Positions 50,915-62,194 of a stretch of 64,000 nucleotides of DNA are shown piece by piece (position 1 is the stretch's first letter; every line of letters starts with the position of its first letter). This DNA is from Deinococcus marmoris (lineage in GTDB: Bacteria > Deinococcota > Deinococci > Deinococcales > Deinococcaceae). Position numbers and translations under genes: made by a program. The stretch lies in contig NZ_MSTI01000126.1 in the NCBI RefSeq assembly GCF_001949125.1, positions 13,495 to 77,494 on the forward strand, given 5' to 3'. The notes beneath the pieces were generated by a model. That model searched no databases. It saw nothing but the letters and a program-made list of their open reading frames with translations, and had not been told where the DNA came from.

Positions 50915-50941
50915 GCTCTCTCCATGTGACGTGGAGAGAGC
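50915..50941. terminator. Bidirectional terminator between uvrB and thiB
   Basis: GCTCTCTCCA pairs over 10 bp with TGGAGAGAGC around a 7-nt loop, with AAAA before it, giving TTTT after the stem on the minus strand. Confidence 0.8.
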
Positions 50942-50957
50942 CGGGTGAGGAAGCTAC

Positions 50958-51992
<1,035 letters not shown>

Positions 51993-52007
51993 GCTGTTCT
52001 TAAACAT

Positions 52008-52033
52008 AAAAAAACCCCTCGCGTCACGAGGGG
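52008..52033 (-). terminator. Riboswitch-controlled terminator of thiB
   Basis: CCCCTCG (52015-52021) pairs with CGAGGGG (52027-52033). On the minus strand seven T follow. It forms the expression platform between the TPP aptamer and thiB. Confidence 0.85.
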
Positions 52034-52070
52034 AAGCGGGGACAACCGCCGAAGTCTTCGGGGCTGGCCG

Positions 52071-52157
<87 letters not shown>

Positions 52158-52683
52158 GCAGGGCCAAGTTAGCAGAGTGAACGGGTGAAAAGCGTACCGC
52201 ACAATCATTTTTTGCCTTCACGGTTGGTCAATCAATACAGCCGCAGTGGTGAGTGGCTCCCACATCCCCCCTCAACTCAATCAACGACAAAGCCGCCTGG
52301 AAACCCGGCGAGCGGCGCTATGAAAGAAATGGCCCTGACCACAATAGTCAGGTGGTGCGCCCGGAGTCCTGAATGCTGACGCTCAAGATGTATGCGATGT
52401 TCAGAAGCGAAAACGCTGTGTCCTCCTCCCGCAACCACCCTCAAAAGCGGCTGGCAGCTCACTTTGCGTCCGAATCCATAACATCTTTCAGGCTGCCAGG
52501 CAGGGCGGCACTCGACCTCTAGTGATACGGATTCCGTCTGTAACGCCCCAGAAATCAGGACGGCTCCAATCTCTACACTTCACGCCTGCAACCCGTATTT
52601 CTGCTTCTCGCTGTCTTGTCCAGAACAGCGCCCATAAGGACGCTTGGACGCCCCCTCGGATTTCCAGATGTTTTCAACACCTC
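52158..52683. other. 526-bp region with no recognisable gene
   Basis: I find no protein or RNA gene here. It holds the thiB promoter region and, at 52522-52541, a copy of the ATACGGATTCC repeat. Short open frames are present on both strands but lack Shine-Dalgarno sequences and resemble nothing known to me. Confidence 0.5.
52522..52541 (+). repeat. Dispersed repeat, ATACGGATTCC core (copy 2)
   Basis: GTGATACGGATTCCGTCTGT matches 28841-28860 in 19 of 20 positions (opposite orientation). Neither copy lies in a gene. Confidence 0.6.
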
Positions 52684-53751
52684 TCAATCACAGTCCGTAT
52701 AGGACCGTTCCAGCACATCGGTGAAGGTACGGTCCATCACGCCAACAAGCAGCGCATGGGGCAAGGTCAGGGCGGCAATCAGGGCAAGGTAGAGTGCTGT
52801 CAGATCTTCGGCGCTGTGCAGGCGCGGCGCGCTCCACAGGAATAGGCCACCGAGCATCAGCAGCGCGGCCAGAGTAATCGGCGTCAGGTCCAGTGCCAGC
52901 CGCCGCAGGCCGCGCAGGCTCACAGGCCGTAAATTGAGTGGCCTAGAGTTGAGTTCCAGCAATCGGCCCAGATGCCGCCAGGCGTGCCACATGGTGAAAT
53001 ACAGGCCAATGGACAGCTCGGCGGGGACCTGAGTGAACACCAGTAGCAGCAGCGCGACCTCGGCCAGCTCCGTCACGGCGGCCCGGTCACTGGCGGCGCA
53101 GCGCAGGGTATCTGCCGCCGACAGCAGCAGCACGGTCACGAAAATTACGGTCAGCCCCTGGGAAAAACTGGCACTCCACAGTGGTCCGGCGGGAAGGGAC
53201 GCGTGGAATGCCTGTGCAGCGCCGCGCGCCAGCCGTTCGTAGGCGTCGGGAAAAGCCAGAAACGGAACGACGATGGGCAGGCTGCCACGCAGCAGCAATG
53301 TTACGCCGCTGTGCCAGGCCCGGGCGCGCCCCAGTCGCCGCTCCAGAAAGTCCAGATCGCCGTGTCCCCAGTGCAGCACCGAAGTAAGCAGAAACCCCCA
53401 GTACGCCACCATCGGCCACACGGTCCAGATGCCCAGATACAGCAGCACCACACCCAGATAAGCGAGCAGAAACAGTCCCAGTCCGGTCCATCTTCTCGTC
53501 AGCCGCCAGCCCTGTCGCAGCGGCACCAGATGGTCCAGCGCCCCATGCGGCAACCCGAACAGCACGGCGCTCAGCAGCAGCGGCACAAGGGCGTAACGCT
53601 CCAGCACCGCTGGAAACAGGCTGTGTAGCCCCAGCAGGCCGAGCATGGCCGCCCAGGGAACGGCGAACAGGAGCAGGAACGCAGGCCGCTGGCGGGCGAT
53701 CTGTGGTGTGGCCGAGGTCAAAAGGGGTTTGGAAGGCTGGAAGTGGGTCAC
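52684..53751 (-). CDS. blh: Beta-carotene 15,15'-dioxygenase, Brp/Blh family
   Basis: The 355-residue membrane protein has about eight hydrophobic helices and the conserved iron-binding histidines: FGLPHGALDHLVPL, VLHWGHGDLDFL, FTMWHAWRHLGRL and TLPHALLVGVMD. Blh splits beta-carotene to two retinals, the chromophore of rhodopsins. GTG 53751 was chosen because AGAGG lies 6 nt upstream. It sits about 620 bp downstream of the rhodopsin gene on the same strand, so the locus can make both opsin and retinal. Confidence 0.93.
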   Translation of the reverse strand: MTHFQPSKPLLTSATPQIARQRPAFLLLFAVPWAAMLGLLGLHSLFPAVLERYALVPLLLSAVLFGLPHGALDHLVPLRQGWRLTRRWTGLGLFLLAYLGVVLLYLGIWTVWPMVAYWGFLLTSVLHWGHGDLDFLERRLGRARAWHSGVTLLLRGSLPIVVPFLAFPDAYERLARGAAQAFHASLPAGPLWSASFSQGLTVIFVTVLLLSAADTLRCAASDRAAVTELAEVALLLLVFTQVPAELSIGLYFTMWHAWRHLGRLLELNSRPLNLRPVSLRGLRRLALDLTPITLAALLMLGGLFLWSAPRLHSAEDLTALYLALIAALTLPHALLVGVMDRTFTDVLERSYTDCD

Positions 53752-53988
53752 GGCGTACCTCTGATAACAGGCCAAGGGAGGGGAAAGCGCTGGAACGCGG
53801 GACGGGAGGCGGGGGGTCTGGCCAGGACTGGTGTTCCGGTGATCAGAAAGGGGATGGAGGTTTCGCCCGGCGGTCAGATCAGGAGAGGCACAGGATTGAC
53901 GAAGTGCTGAAGCTCTTGTTTTTTGCCCCGTCCGTCAGGACTCGCCAGTCGCCCGTGCAAACTACGACTCCTCTACACGGCCCGAAGT

Positions 53989-54036
53989 GACGACAGCGCT
54001 AACTAACGACAGCGCGAATTAACGACAACGCCGCTT
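53989..54036. repeat. Three 16-bp tandem repeats
   Basis: Units at 53989-54004, 54005-54020 and 54021-54036 share ACGACAGCGC and drift toward the end. The third unit overlaps the left arm of the terminator stem, so the array may have grown from the hairpin. Confidence 0.6.
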
Positions 54037-54058
54037 GCTGAGTCCCCAAGCGGCGTTG
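54026..54058. terminator. Strong hairpin after the small membrane-protein gene
   Basis: CAACGCCGCTTG pairs perfectly over 12 bp with CAAGCGGCGTTG, with a 9-nt loop. Few T follow on the minus strand. It should stop or stabilise the rhodopsin transcript. Confidence 0.6.
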
Positions 54059-54085
54059 TAGGTGGAGTGGCACTGACCAGCGCAG

Positions 54086-54340
54086 CTAGGCGGCGCGCTC
54101 GGCGTCCTGGGTACTCACGATCCAGATATACGTGATGGTCAGCAGCGCAATCCCCGCGTAAATCAGGCGCAAGCCGATCAAATGCGGCCCCAGCAGGTCA
54201 CTGCGGAAGAAGTCGAGCGCCATCGCCGAGGCAGCAATCAACATCAGTCCCAGCGCCACAAGACCCTGATGGCGGCGCACAAGGATAAACAGAGGACGGG
54301 CTTCCGGGGTGGTCTCGGTTCTGGTCTCGGTCCTGGTCAT
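54086..54340 (-). CDS. Small two-helix membrane protein between rhodopsin and blh
   Basis: The 84-residue protein has a polar Thr/Arg-rich N-terminus (MTRTETRTETTPE) and two hydrophobic helices (GLVALGLMLIAASAMAL; LIGLRLIYAGIALLTITYIWIV). GGAGA lies 4 nt before ATG 54340. It starts 32 bp after the rhodopsin stop and should be co-transcribed. I do not recognise the family. A role as a rhodopsin partner or assembly factor is only suggested by position. Confidence 0.75.
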   Translation of the reverse strand: MTRTETRTETTPEARPLFILVRRHQGLVALGLMLIAASAMALDFFRSDLLGPHLIGLRLIYAGIALLTITYIWIVSTQDAERAA

Positions 54341-54372
54341 GGGGTCTCCAGTGATGGGCAGCGTCAGGCGGT

Positions 54373-55290
54373 TCAGACAGGCCGGGTAGGCAGTTCAGTG
54401 GCTGGCGGAGTGGTGCTGTCTTCGGTGACGCCCATACTGCGGTCATGTGCGGTTTTTTCCAACGCAATAAAGTAAATCAGGGTGCCGAAACCGACTTTTG
54501 CCAGAATATCGGCGATGCTGTAGCCCACCTGCAACCCAACGACGCCACTGGCACTCAGGCCACCGCCGCCTAGGAAGATAGGGAGCAGGTACGCAATGGG
54601 GTAGAAGCCCCATGACGCGAACAACAGCAGCCGCAGATTGCGGGTCAGCACCTGCACCCGTGGCGGCTGACGGTCTATCGACTTGCCCAGTTCGACAAAC
54701 AGCGTGTACACGATGTAGATAAACGGAATGGTGCTGATGGTGCCCCAGATCAGGCGGGTGGTGGTGTCGCCGGAGATTTCACCGGGATATCCCGTGGCGA
54801 TCATCACGAAGGCGGCCAGGGCCAAGCGCCAGATCATGCCCGAGGCGACGTTGGTGGCAAGCGCCAGAACTGCAACAGCCTCCACGAGCAGCAGCGGCAC
54901 CGTCAGAATCCAGTCGGCATAACGGTAGGCGTCGTTGAAGGGGACAGCCGTGGCGACGTAAGCTCCAGCGGTCAGGGCATAGGACTCGTTCCAGGAGTTA
55001 AAGATGCGGAAGTAGTGGTAGCAGGCAATCGCCACCACCAGCGCCGAGACCACCATGGCCGGGCGGTACTTGGGCGACAGGTTTTGCTGGGCCAGCACGA
55101 AAAAGATAAAGCCAGCGCCCATCGCGGCAATGGTGATCGAGAACATCTGATACACCAGGCCAAACTGACCGGAGCTTAGCGAGAGCTTGGCCGCCTCCAC
55201 TGGAGCGTTTTGCGACTGCGCCAGCGCGGTTCCTAGCAGTACGGCCAGGGTGGCGATGATCCAGGTGAGCGGCGTGAAACGTTGCCTCAT
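54373..55290 (-). CDS. Microbial rhodopsin, DTE-type (xanthorhodopsin-like outward proton pump)
   Basis: The 305-residue protein has seven hydrophobic helices. Helix C reads RYADWILTVPLLLVE, with Asp126 as proton acceptor, Thr130, Leu134 and Glu137 as proton donor, the DTE set of proteorhodopsin-type pumps. Leu134 at the PR-105 position predicts green absorption. The retinal lysine is Lys265 (YSIADILAKVGF), its counter-ion Asp261. His92 (CYHYFRIF) matches PR His75. Gly183 in IWGTIS aligns with the fenestration glycine of xanthorhodopsin that lets a carotenoid antenna bind. AGGAG is 5 nt before ATG 55290. It begins the light operon. Confidence 0.95.
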   Translation of the reverse strand: MRQRFTPLTWIIATLAVLLGTALAQSQNAPVEAAKLSLSSGQFGLVYQMFSITIAAMGAGFIFFVLAQQNLSPKYRPAMVVSALVVAIACYHYFRIFNSWNESYALTAGAYVATAVPFNDAYRYADWILTVPLLLVEAVAVLALATNVASGMIWRLALAAFVMIATGYPGEISGDTTTRLIWGTISTIPFIYIVYTLFVELGKSIDRQPPRVQVLTRNLRLLLFASWGFYPIAYLLPIFLGGGGLSASGVVGLQVGYSIADILAKVGFGTLIYFIALEKTAHDRSMGVTEDSTTPPATELPTRPV

Positions 55291-55696
55291 AACAACTCCT
55301 GTATTTCTCTGAGAAAGCCGCACCGTCAAGGCACGGAAAGTGGGACGGACGCACACCAGAGCCGCAATTCAGTTTCCTGACGCGACAAGCGTAGTCTCAT
55401 GTATTCGTGAGATATGCGTTAATCTCTACCGTTGAATTGCAACGGATACGACTATATTGTTCAGAACCTTTTGCGGGGACATTTGACCTGCCGCAAAAAT
55501 AAGCGCAGATGGCATAAATACGGCCCTCGTCTTTTACACAAAGAAGACTGGCAATAAAATTAAACATACCCAGGGAATTGTCTGAAGGCCCCCTCGAAAA
55601 GACTGCTCTACTGCTCTTTCCTCTGCTCCACAGGTGGGCAGACCCCACCCGGACAGAAATGGTGTTCTCTTTTGCCGACTGTTGTAGCCTGCGCGG
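55291..55696. other. 406-bp divergent region upstream of rhodopsin and MFS genes
   Basis: No gene is visible. It should hold the rhodopsin promoter. I find TTGACG near 55320-55330 on the minus strand but no good -10 at the right distance. Confidence 0.4.
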
Positions 55697-56926
55697 ATGA
55701 GCCGCCCAAGCCTCGCTACCCCTGAGTCGCCGGACGGAACAGAGAAGATCACGCAGCGCCGCAAACCCACCGCCGCCCCACTGCTGATCCTGGGACTGAT
55801 CGTGGTGGCGCTGAACCTGCGCCCGCCCATTGCCGGATTCGGGCCGCTGCTGTCGCAATTTCAGGCCGAGTTTCAGGTGAGTGCGGCCACACTGAGCCTG
55901 CTGACCACGCTGCCGCTGCTGTGCTGGGGTGTGCTGGCCCCGCTGGCCCCGCTGCTGAGCCGCCGCTACAGCAACGAGACCATCATTCTGTTCGCCACCG
56001 CCGTGATCGGTCTGGGCAGTGTGCTGCGGATCGGCGCGACGCTGCCGGTCATCCTGTTCGGCACGCTGCTGGTCGGCGCGGGCATCGCCCTGAACAACGT
56101 ACTGCTGCCCAGCCTGATCCGGCGCGACTATCCAACCCGCGTGGGGCCGATGACCGGGCTGTATTCGCTGGCGGTGGTGGGCGGCGCGGCGCTGGCGTCG
56201 GGGGTGGCCGTGCCGCTGATGACCGCGCTGGGTGGGGCGTGGCGCTCGTCGGTGGGCGTGTGGATCGGGCTGGCGGCGCTGGGTGTGCTGGCGTGGCTGC
56301 CCACCGTCTTCGGGCGGCAGACCCACGCCCGCGCGCCAGTCAAGGGCGGGCCGTCGGTATGGCGCAACCCCTACGCGCTGCCGGTAACGCTGTACATGGG
56401 CTTTCAATCACTGGTCTTTTTTACATGGCTGACGTGGCTGCCCAAGGTCTTGCAGGACAACGGCTTCACGGCGGCGCAGGCCGGGCTGCTGCTGGCCTTT
56501 GCCAACGTGGTGCAACTGCCCTTCACACTGGCGGTGCCGGTGCTGGCCGCGCGCCCCCGCCTGCTGGTGCCGCTGGCGGTGGGCACGGCGCTGATCAGCG
56601 GGGCCGGGATCACGGGCCTCTTGCTTGCACCGCTGACGCCGCTGCCGTGGCTGTTCATGATGGGTGCGGGCGCGGGCAGCATGTTTCCGCTGGCCCTGAT
56701 GTTCATTGCCGTGCGGGCCGTCAATCTGACTCAAGTGCCGCAACTCTCGGCCATGGCGCAGGGCTTCGGCTACGCGCTGGCCGCGAGTGGCCCGTTTATC
56801 TTCGGGGCGCTGCACGACTTCACGGGCGACTGGCAGGTGCCGCTGCTGTTCCTGCTGGCGATGACCGGGCTGGTGCTGGTCACCGGGGTGCTGGCAGGAC
56901 GGGGGCAGCGAGAACCAGGGGCATGA
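55697..56926 (+). CDS. MFS transporter, CynX/NimT family
   Basis: The 409-residue protein has about 12 hydrophobic helices and the subfamily's [14 protein letters not shown] in helix 1, as in cyanate (CynX) and nitroimidazole (NimT) transporters. Later segments include [21 protein letters not shown] and [19 protein letters not shown]. The substrate cannot be told from sequence; export of small organic compounds is common. TAGCCT lies 6 nt before ATG 55697 with no Shine-Dalgarno, suggesting a leaderless mRNA. Confidence 0.9.
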   Translation: MSRPSLATPESPDGTEKITQRRKPTAAPLLILGLIVVALNLRPPIAGFGPLLSQFQAEFQVSAATLSLLTTLPLLCWGVLAPLAPLLSRRYSNETIILFATAVIGLGSVLRIGATLPVILFGTLLVGAGIALNNVLLPSLIRRDYPTRVGPMTGLYSLAVVGGAALASGVAVPLMTALGGAWRSSVGVWIGLAALGVLAWLPTVFGRQTHARAPVKGGPSVWRNPYALPVTLYMGFQSLVFFTWLTWLPKVLQDNGFTAAQAGLLLAFANVVQLPFTLAVPVLAARPRLLVPLAVGTALISGAGITGLLLAPLTPLPWLFMMGAGAGSMFPLALMFIAVRAVNLTQVPQLSAMAQGFGYALAASGPFIFGALHDFTGDWQVPLLFLLAMTGLVLVTGVLAGRGQREPGA

Positions 56927-56994
56927 CATTTCCCCCACTTTCTCTGCTGGCCTAGAGCGGTTGTCATGAAGATGGTCTTTTTATGACCGAGCGG

Positions 56995-57050
56995 GACTGG
57001 CACAGCTCCGCAGGAGAGGAGTAGCGTCCTCTCTTCGAGCTGTACCAGTC
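56995..57050. ncRNA. Two-tier hairpin upstream of eutBC, unknown RNA element
   Basis: GACTGGCACAGCTC (56995-57008) pairs with GAGCTGTACCAGTC (57037-57050), 13 of 14, and encloses GAGAGGA/TCCTCTC (57014-57020/57027-57033). This is a long imperfect stem of 56 nt. A partly similar stretch (ACTTGCAAAGCTGCGGAGCAG) follows at about 57102-57122. It may be a mobile SNR-type unit or a structured leader; it does not look like a cobalamin riboswitch. Confidence 0.5.
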
Positions 57051-57129
57051 ATGGGCGTCTGTTCACGACGATAGCGAGAGACTTTTGCCGAGCAGGATGG
57101 ACTTGCAAAGCTGCGGAGCAGAGAATGGA

Positions 57130-57157
57130 GTCACCGGAAGTCTGTTTTTCCGGTGAC
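57130..57157 (+). terminator. Hairpin before eutB
   Basis: GTCACCGGAA pairs perfectly with TTCCGGTGAC around an 8-nt loop. No T run follows on +, so it may be a weak terminator or leader structure. Confidence 0.4.
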
Positions 57158-57201
57158 GTAATTCGGAAACCTGCCCTAGACTGATTCATGCCCCCTTCCC
57201 C

Positions 57202-58611
57202 GTGCCGGAGCCGCCCACGTACCACCTGACCCTGGGCCAGCGCCATTTCAGCTTCCGCGATTTGCGGCGGCTAATGGCCTGCGCCAGCCCGCTCAAATCC
57301 GGCGACGAGCTGGCAGGAATCGCGGCGGGCAGTTCCCAGGAACGGGAGGCCGCGCGGCAGATTCTGGCCGACCTCCCGCTGAGCCTGTTTTTAGAAGACC
57401 TGCTCATTCCTTATGAGGCCGACGAGGTGACGCGCCTGATCGTGGACAGCCACGACGCGGCTGCGTTTGCGCCCGTCTCTGGCCTGAGCGTGGGCGAATT
57501 CCGCGACTGGCTGCTGGGTGATGAGGCGACGCCTGAAACGCTGGCGGCCCTGGCCCCCGGCCTGACCCCCGAAATGGTGGCCGCCGTCAGCAAGCTCATG
57601 CGGGTGCAAGATCTGATTCTGGTGGCCTCCAAAGTGGAGGTGGTCACACGCTTTCGCACCACGCTGGGGTTGCGGGGGCGCTTCAGCACGCGGTTGCAGC
57701 CCAACCACCCCACCGACGATCCGCGCGGCATCCTGGCAAGCACGCTGGACGGCCTGATGTTCGGCTGCGGCGACGCGGTGATCGGGATCAATCCTGCACT
57801 GGACAGCGTGGATAGTTGCGTGGGCCTGCTGCGGCTGCTGGACGACTTCCGCCAGCAGACCGGAATGCCGACGCAGAGCTGCGTGCTGACGCATGTGACC
57901 AACACCCTGGAGGCGATGGCACGCGGCGCTCCGGTGGATCTGGTATTTCAGAGCGTGGCGGGCACGCAGGACGCCAACAGCGGCTTCGGCATTGATCTGG
58001 CCCTGCTGGACGAGGCACACGCGGCGGGGCTGGAGTTGCGGCGCGGCACTCAACTGGCCGGAGGCTTCGGCGACAACGTGATGTACTTTGAAACCGGGCA
58101 GGGCAGCGCGCTATCCGCCAACGCCCACCACGGCATGGATCAGGGCACGCTAGAGGCCCGCGCCTATGCGGTGGCCCGGCGCTACCGCCCGCTGCTGGTC
58201 AATACCGTGGTGGGGTTTATCGGCCCCGAGTACCTGTACGACGGCAAACAGATCATCCGTGCCGGGCTGGAGGATCATTTTTGCGGCAAGTTGCTGGGCC
58301 TGCCGATGGGCTGCGACATCTGCTACACCAACCACGCCGAGGCCGATGGGGACGACACCGACACCCTGCTGACCCTGCTTGGCGCGGCAGGAGTGACCTT
58401 CATCATGGGTGTGCCGGGCGCGGACGACATCATGCTGAATTATCAAAGCACCAGTTTTCATGACGCGTGGTACGTGCGCCACATGTTTGACCGCCCCCCC
58501 GCACCAGAATTTGCCGCGTGGCTGGAAAAAATGGGTCTGAGCCGGGATGGAGGCCTGACGCTGCCGGGCCGGGCACAGTTGCGGGAATTGATGGGAGCGG
58601 CAGGCGGATGA
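57202..58611 (+). CDS. eutB: Ethanolamine ammonia-lyase large subunit
   Basis: The 469-residue adenosylcobalamin enzyme subunit has RSGD-like KSGDELAGIAAGSSQERE at the start, FRTTLGLRGRFSTRLQPNHPTDD, and the ethanolamine/radical-site stretch FQSVAGTQDANSGFGIDL, later GLPMGCDICYTNHAEAD. It converts ethanolamine to acetaldehyde and ammonia. The start is GTG 57202 with no Shine-Dalgarno; ATG 57188 next to TAGACT is 14 nt upstream but out of frame. No microcompartment or eutR genes are near. eutC overlaps its stop. Confidence 0.95.
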   Translation: MPEPPTYHLTLGQRHFSFRDLRRLMACASPLKSGDELAGIAAGSSQEREAARQILADLPLSLFLEDLLIPYEADEVTRLIVDSHDAAAFAPVSGLSVGEFRDWLLGDEATPETLAALAPGLTPEMVAAVSKLMRVQDLILVASKVEVVTRFRTTLGLRGRFSTRLQPNHPTDDPRGILASTLDGLMFGCGDAVIGINPALDSVDSCVGLLRLLDDFRQQTGMPTQSCVLTHVTNTLEAMARGAPVDLVFQSVAGTQDANSGFGIDLALLDEAHAAGLELRRGTQLAGGFGDNVMYFETGQGSALSANAHHGMDQGTLEARAYAVARRYRPLLVNTVVGFIGPEYLYDGKQIIRAGLEDHFCGKLLGLPMGCDICYTNHAEADGDDTDTLLTLLGAAGVTFIMGVPGADDIMLNYQSTSFHDAWYVRHMFDRPPAPEFAAWLEKMGLSRDGGLTLPGRAQLRELMGAAGG

Positions 58612-59384
58612 CCGACGATCTGATCCCCTGGGCCTCTCTGAAAGAATTTACCGACGCCCGGATCGCGCTGGGGCGGGCGGGAACATCCATGCCGACGCGG
58701 GAGCTACTGAAGTTCAACGCGGCACACGCGGCGGCACGGGACGCCGTGCATGTTGCTGCCGATTTTGAAGCGTTGGCGGAGTCTCTACAAACTGCCGGAG
58801 AGGTGGTTTTACAGGTTCACAGCCGCGCCGCAGACCGTGCTGAATACCTGCGCCGCCCGGATTTGGGACGCACCCTGGCTTCTGAAGCTCTGGCAGAGTT
58901 GGCAGGCCATCCCCCATCCGATGTCGTGATCGTCGTAGCAGACGGCCTCTCGGCGGGGGCACTGGCGCATGCAGAACCGTTGCTGGCGCTGCTGCTGCCC
59001 GAATTGCGCGGGGCGGGTCTGAGCGTCGGCCCCATCGTTCTGGCACGGCAGGCGCGGGTGGCGCTGGGCGACCCGGTGGCGCTGGCACTGCAAGCCAAAC
59101 TCGTCCTCGTCCTGATCGGGGAGCGCCCCGGCCTGAGCAGCCCAGACAGCCTGGGAGCGTACCTGACTTACGCCCCACAGCCGCTGACCCGCGATTCGGC
59201 CCGCAACTGCGTGTCCAACATCCGCCCGGCGGGGCTAGGGATGCGGCCAGCAGCATGGCGTCTGGCCCACCTGCTCAGGCAGGCGCTGCGGCGGGAACTC
59301 AGCGGCATTGCCCTCAAGGACGAGGCCGGGGAGCCTCCAACCGCCTTCGCAGCATCAGAACTGACCCGCCTGCCACGCGGCTAA
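58608..59384 (+). CDS. eutC: Ethanolamine ammonia-lyase small subunit
   Basis: The 258-residue subunit binds B12 with EutB. Family motifs are [32 protein letters not shown] and the B12-site sequences [15 protein letters not shown] and [27 protein letters not shown] 58608 overlaps the eutB stop (ATGA). It forms, with eutB, the minimal catabolic enzyme for ethanolamine as carbon or nitrogen source. Confidence 0.96.
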   Translation: MTDDLIPWASLKEFTDARIALGRAGTSMPTRELLKFNAAHAAARDAVHVAADFEALAESLQTAGEVVLQVHSRAADRAEYLRRPDLGRTLASEALAELAGHPPSDVVIVVADGLSAGALAHAEPLLALLLPELRGAGLSVGPIVLARQARVALGDPVALALQAKLVLVLIGERPGLSSPDSLGAYLTYAPQPLTRDSARNCVSNIRPAGLGMRPAAWRLAHLLRQALRRELSGIALKDEAGEPPTAFAASELTRLPRG

Positions 59385-59392
59385 ACTGCCCC

Positions 59393-59851
59393 ATGACCTC
59401 CCCCTTCTACCTGATCGCCTGGCTTGTCGTGCAAGACGTTTCCGGGCGTGTGCTGCTGGGCCGCCGCGACGGCACGAGCTACATGAACGGTCTGTGGGGC
59501 CTGCCGGGCGGACGGGTGGAACGCGGCGAGGCCCTCATGGCTGCCGCCGTACGCGAGGCCGAGGAAGAAGTGGGACTGAAAGTAGAAACGGCGTCAGTGA
59601 AAGCGCTGGGGGTGTCCCGCTTTGACATTGACGGCATGCAGGGGACCGATTTCCTGTTCCTGACCCGCGAGTGGGCCGGAGAGCCTAAGCCGCTGGACAA
59701 AACCTCTGAAGTCGGCTGGTTTGCCCCAGACGCCCTGCCGGACGACTGCCTGCCCTGGCTGCCCACCGTGCTGGACGCCCACCTGAAGCGCGGCGCGTGG
59801 CTGACCGAACAACTGGACGGGGTGGACGGGGTACAGGTGCTATCGCCCTGA
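59393..59851 (+). CDS. NUDIX hydrolase
   Basis: The 152-residue protein has a full Nudix box at residues 40-62 ([23 protein letters not shown]): the G-x5-E-x7-REx-x-EE-x-G pattern. It hydrolyses a nucleoside diphosphate linked to another moiety; Deinococcus has many such enzymes. TAAACT lies 5 nt before ATG 59393, pointing to a leaderless mRNA. The specific substrate is unknown. Confidence 0.95.
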   Translation: MTSPFYLIAWLVVQDVSGRVLLGRRDGTSYMNGLWGLPGGRVERGEALMAAAVREAEEEVGLKVETASVKALGVSRFDIDGMQGTDFLFLTREWAGEPKPLDKTSEVGWFAPDALPDDCLPWLPTVLDAHLKRGAWLTEQLDGVDGVQVLSP

Positions 59852-59912
59852 CGCTCAACCCTGAGCTTTCCATCATGTTTCCCGGTCAGGCACAACCCAG
59901 ACTTGCCTTATT

Positions 59913-59944
59913 CATTTCCATCTGAAATACTTCCAGATGAAATG
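59913..59944. promoter_or_regulatory. MarR-type operator overlapping the marR start
   Basis: CATTTCCATCTG (59913-59924) faces CAGATGAAATG (59934-59944), an inverted repeat perfect apart from one extra C. It covers the ATG of the MarR gene and a possible -10, AATACT, downstream of TTGCCT. Repression of its own operon is inferred. Confidence 0.65.
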
Positions 59945-60426
59945 AGTTTACCTTCCTCTCCCCCATCCATAACGCAGACCGATGAGCTGTATGACCTGAT
60001 GCGGCTGACGCTGCGGCTGTCGCGGCGCTTCCGGCAGGCGCTGGACGAGCCGTTGGAAACCGCGCTGGGCCTGAACACCAAGGAACTGCTGGTGCTGGCC
60101 GCCATCATGGACGGCGCGCAAACGCCGGGACGCATTGCCAGCAAGCAGAGCCTGCCCGCCCCCACGGTGACGCGCATCGTGTCCAAGCTGGTGGCAGCGG
60201 GTCTGGTAGTGCGGATCAGCACCCCCGCCGACCTGCGCTGCTTTCACCTGCACCTGACCCCACAGGGCGAGGCCACCCGCGCCCGCACCCGCGAGACTGG
60301 GCAGGCCATCGTCGCCTCGCACTTCGGCCACCTGCCACCGCAACGTGTCGAGGCGGCACTGAAAGCCATGCAAGACCTCCACAACGCCCTGAACGCCCCC
60401 ACCCCCACTCCCGAAGAGGTCCACGT

Positions 60427-60430
<4 letters not shown>
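59942..60430 (+). CDS. MarR-family transcriptional regulator
   Basis: The 162-residue winged-helix protein has [19 protein letters not shown], the recognition region [21 protein letters not shown] and the wing [18 protein letters not shown]. It is typical of MarR. ATG 59942 is inside an inverted-repeat operator. Its stop overlaps the MFS pump gene (ATGA at 60427-60430), so regulator and pump form one operon, de-repressed by a toxic ligand in the usual model. Confidence 0.93.
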
Positions 60431-62085
<1,655 letters not shown>

Positions 62086-62126
62086 AGATTGAGGTGTAGG
62101 AAAAGAAATGCAGGAAAGAAAAAGGA

Positions 62127-62152
62127 GAAGCCCTGGCCGACGCCGGGGCTTC
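62127..62152 (+). terminator. Terminator after the efflux operon
   Basis: GAAGCCC pairs with GGGCTTC around a 12-nt loop; GCTCTTGC follows. It is a modest terminator. Confidence 0.5.
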
Positions 62153-62194
62153 GCTCTTGCGCCCCCCTTCCCCCAATCCCGTACCCTGTTCCCC

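Larger units (their letters stand above)
53752..54085. other. 334-bp spacer between blh and the small membrane gene
   Basis: No gene is visible. It ends with the 16-bp tandem repeats and terminator at 53989-54058, so blh probably has its own promoter here. Confidence 0.5.

Noticed and set aside
56927..57201. Cobalamin riboswitch before eutB
   Set aside because: The structured region lacks the B12-box and the expected conserved core, so I called it only an unknown hairpin element.
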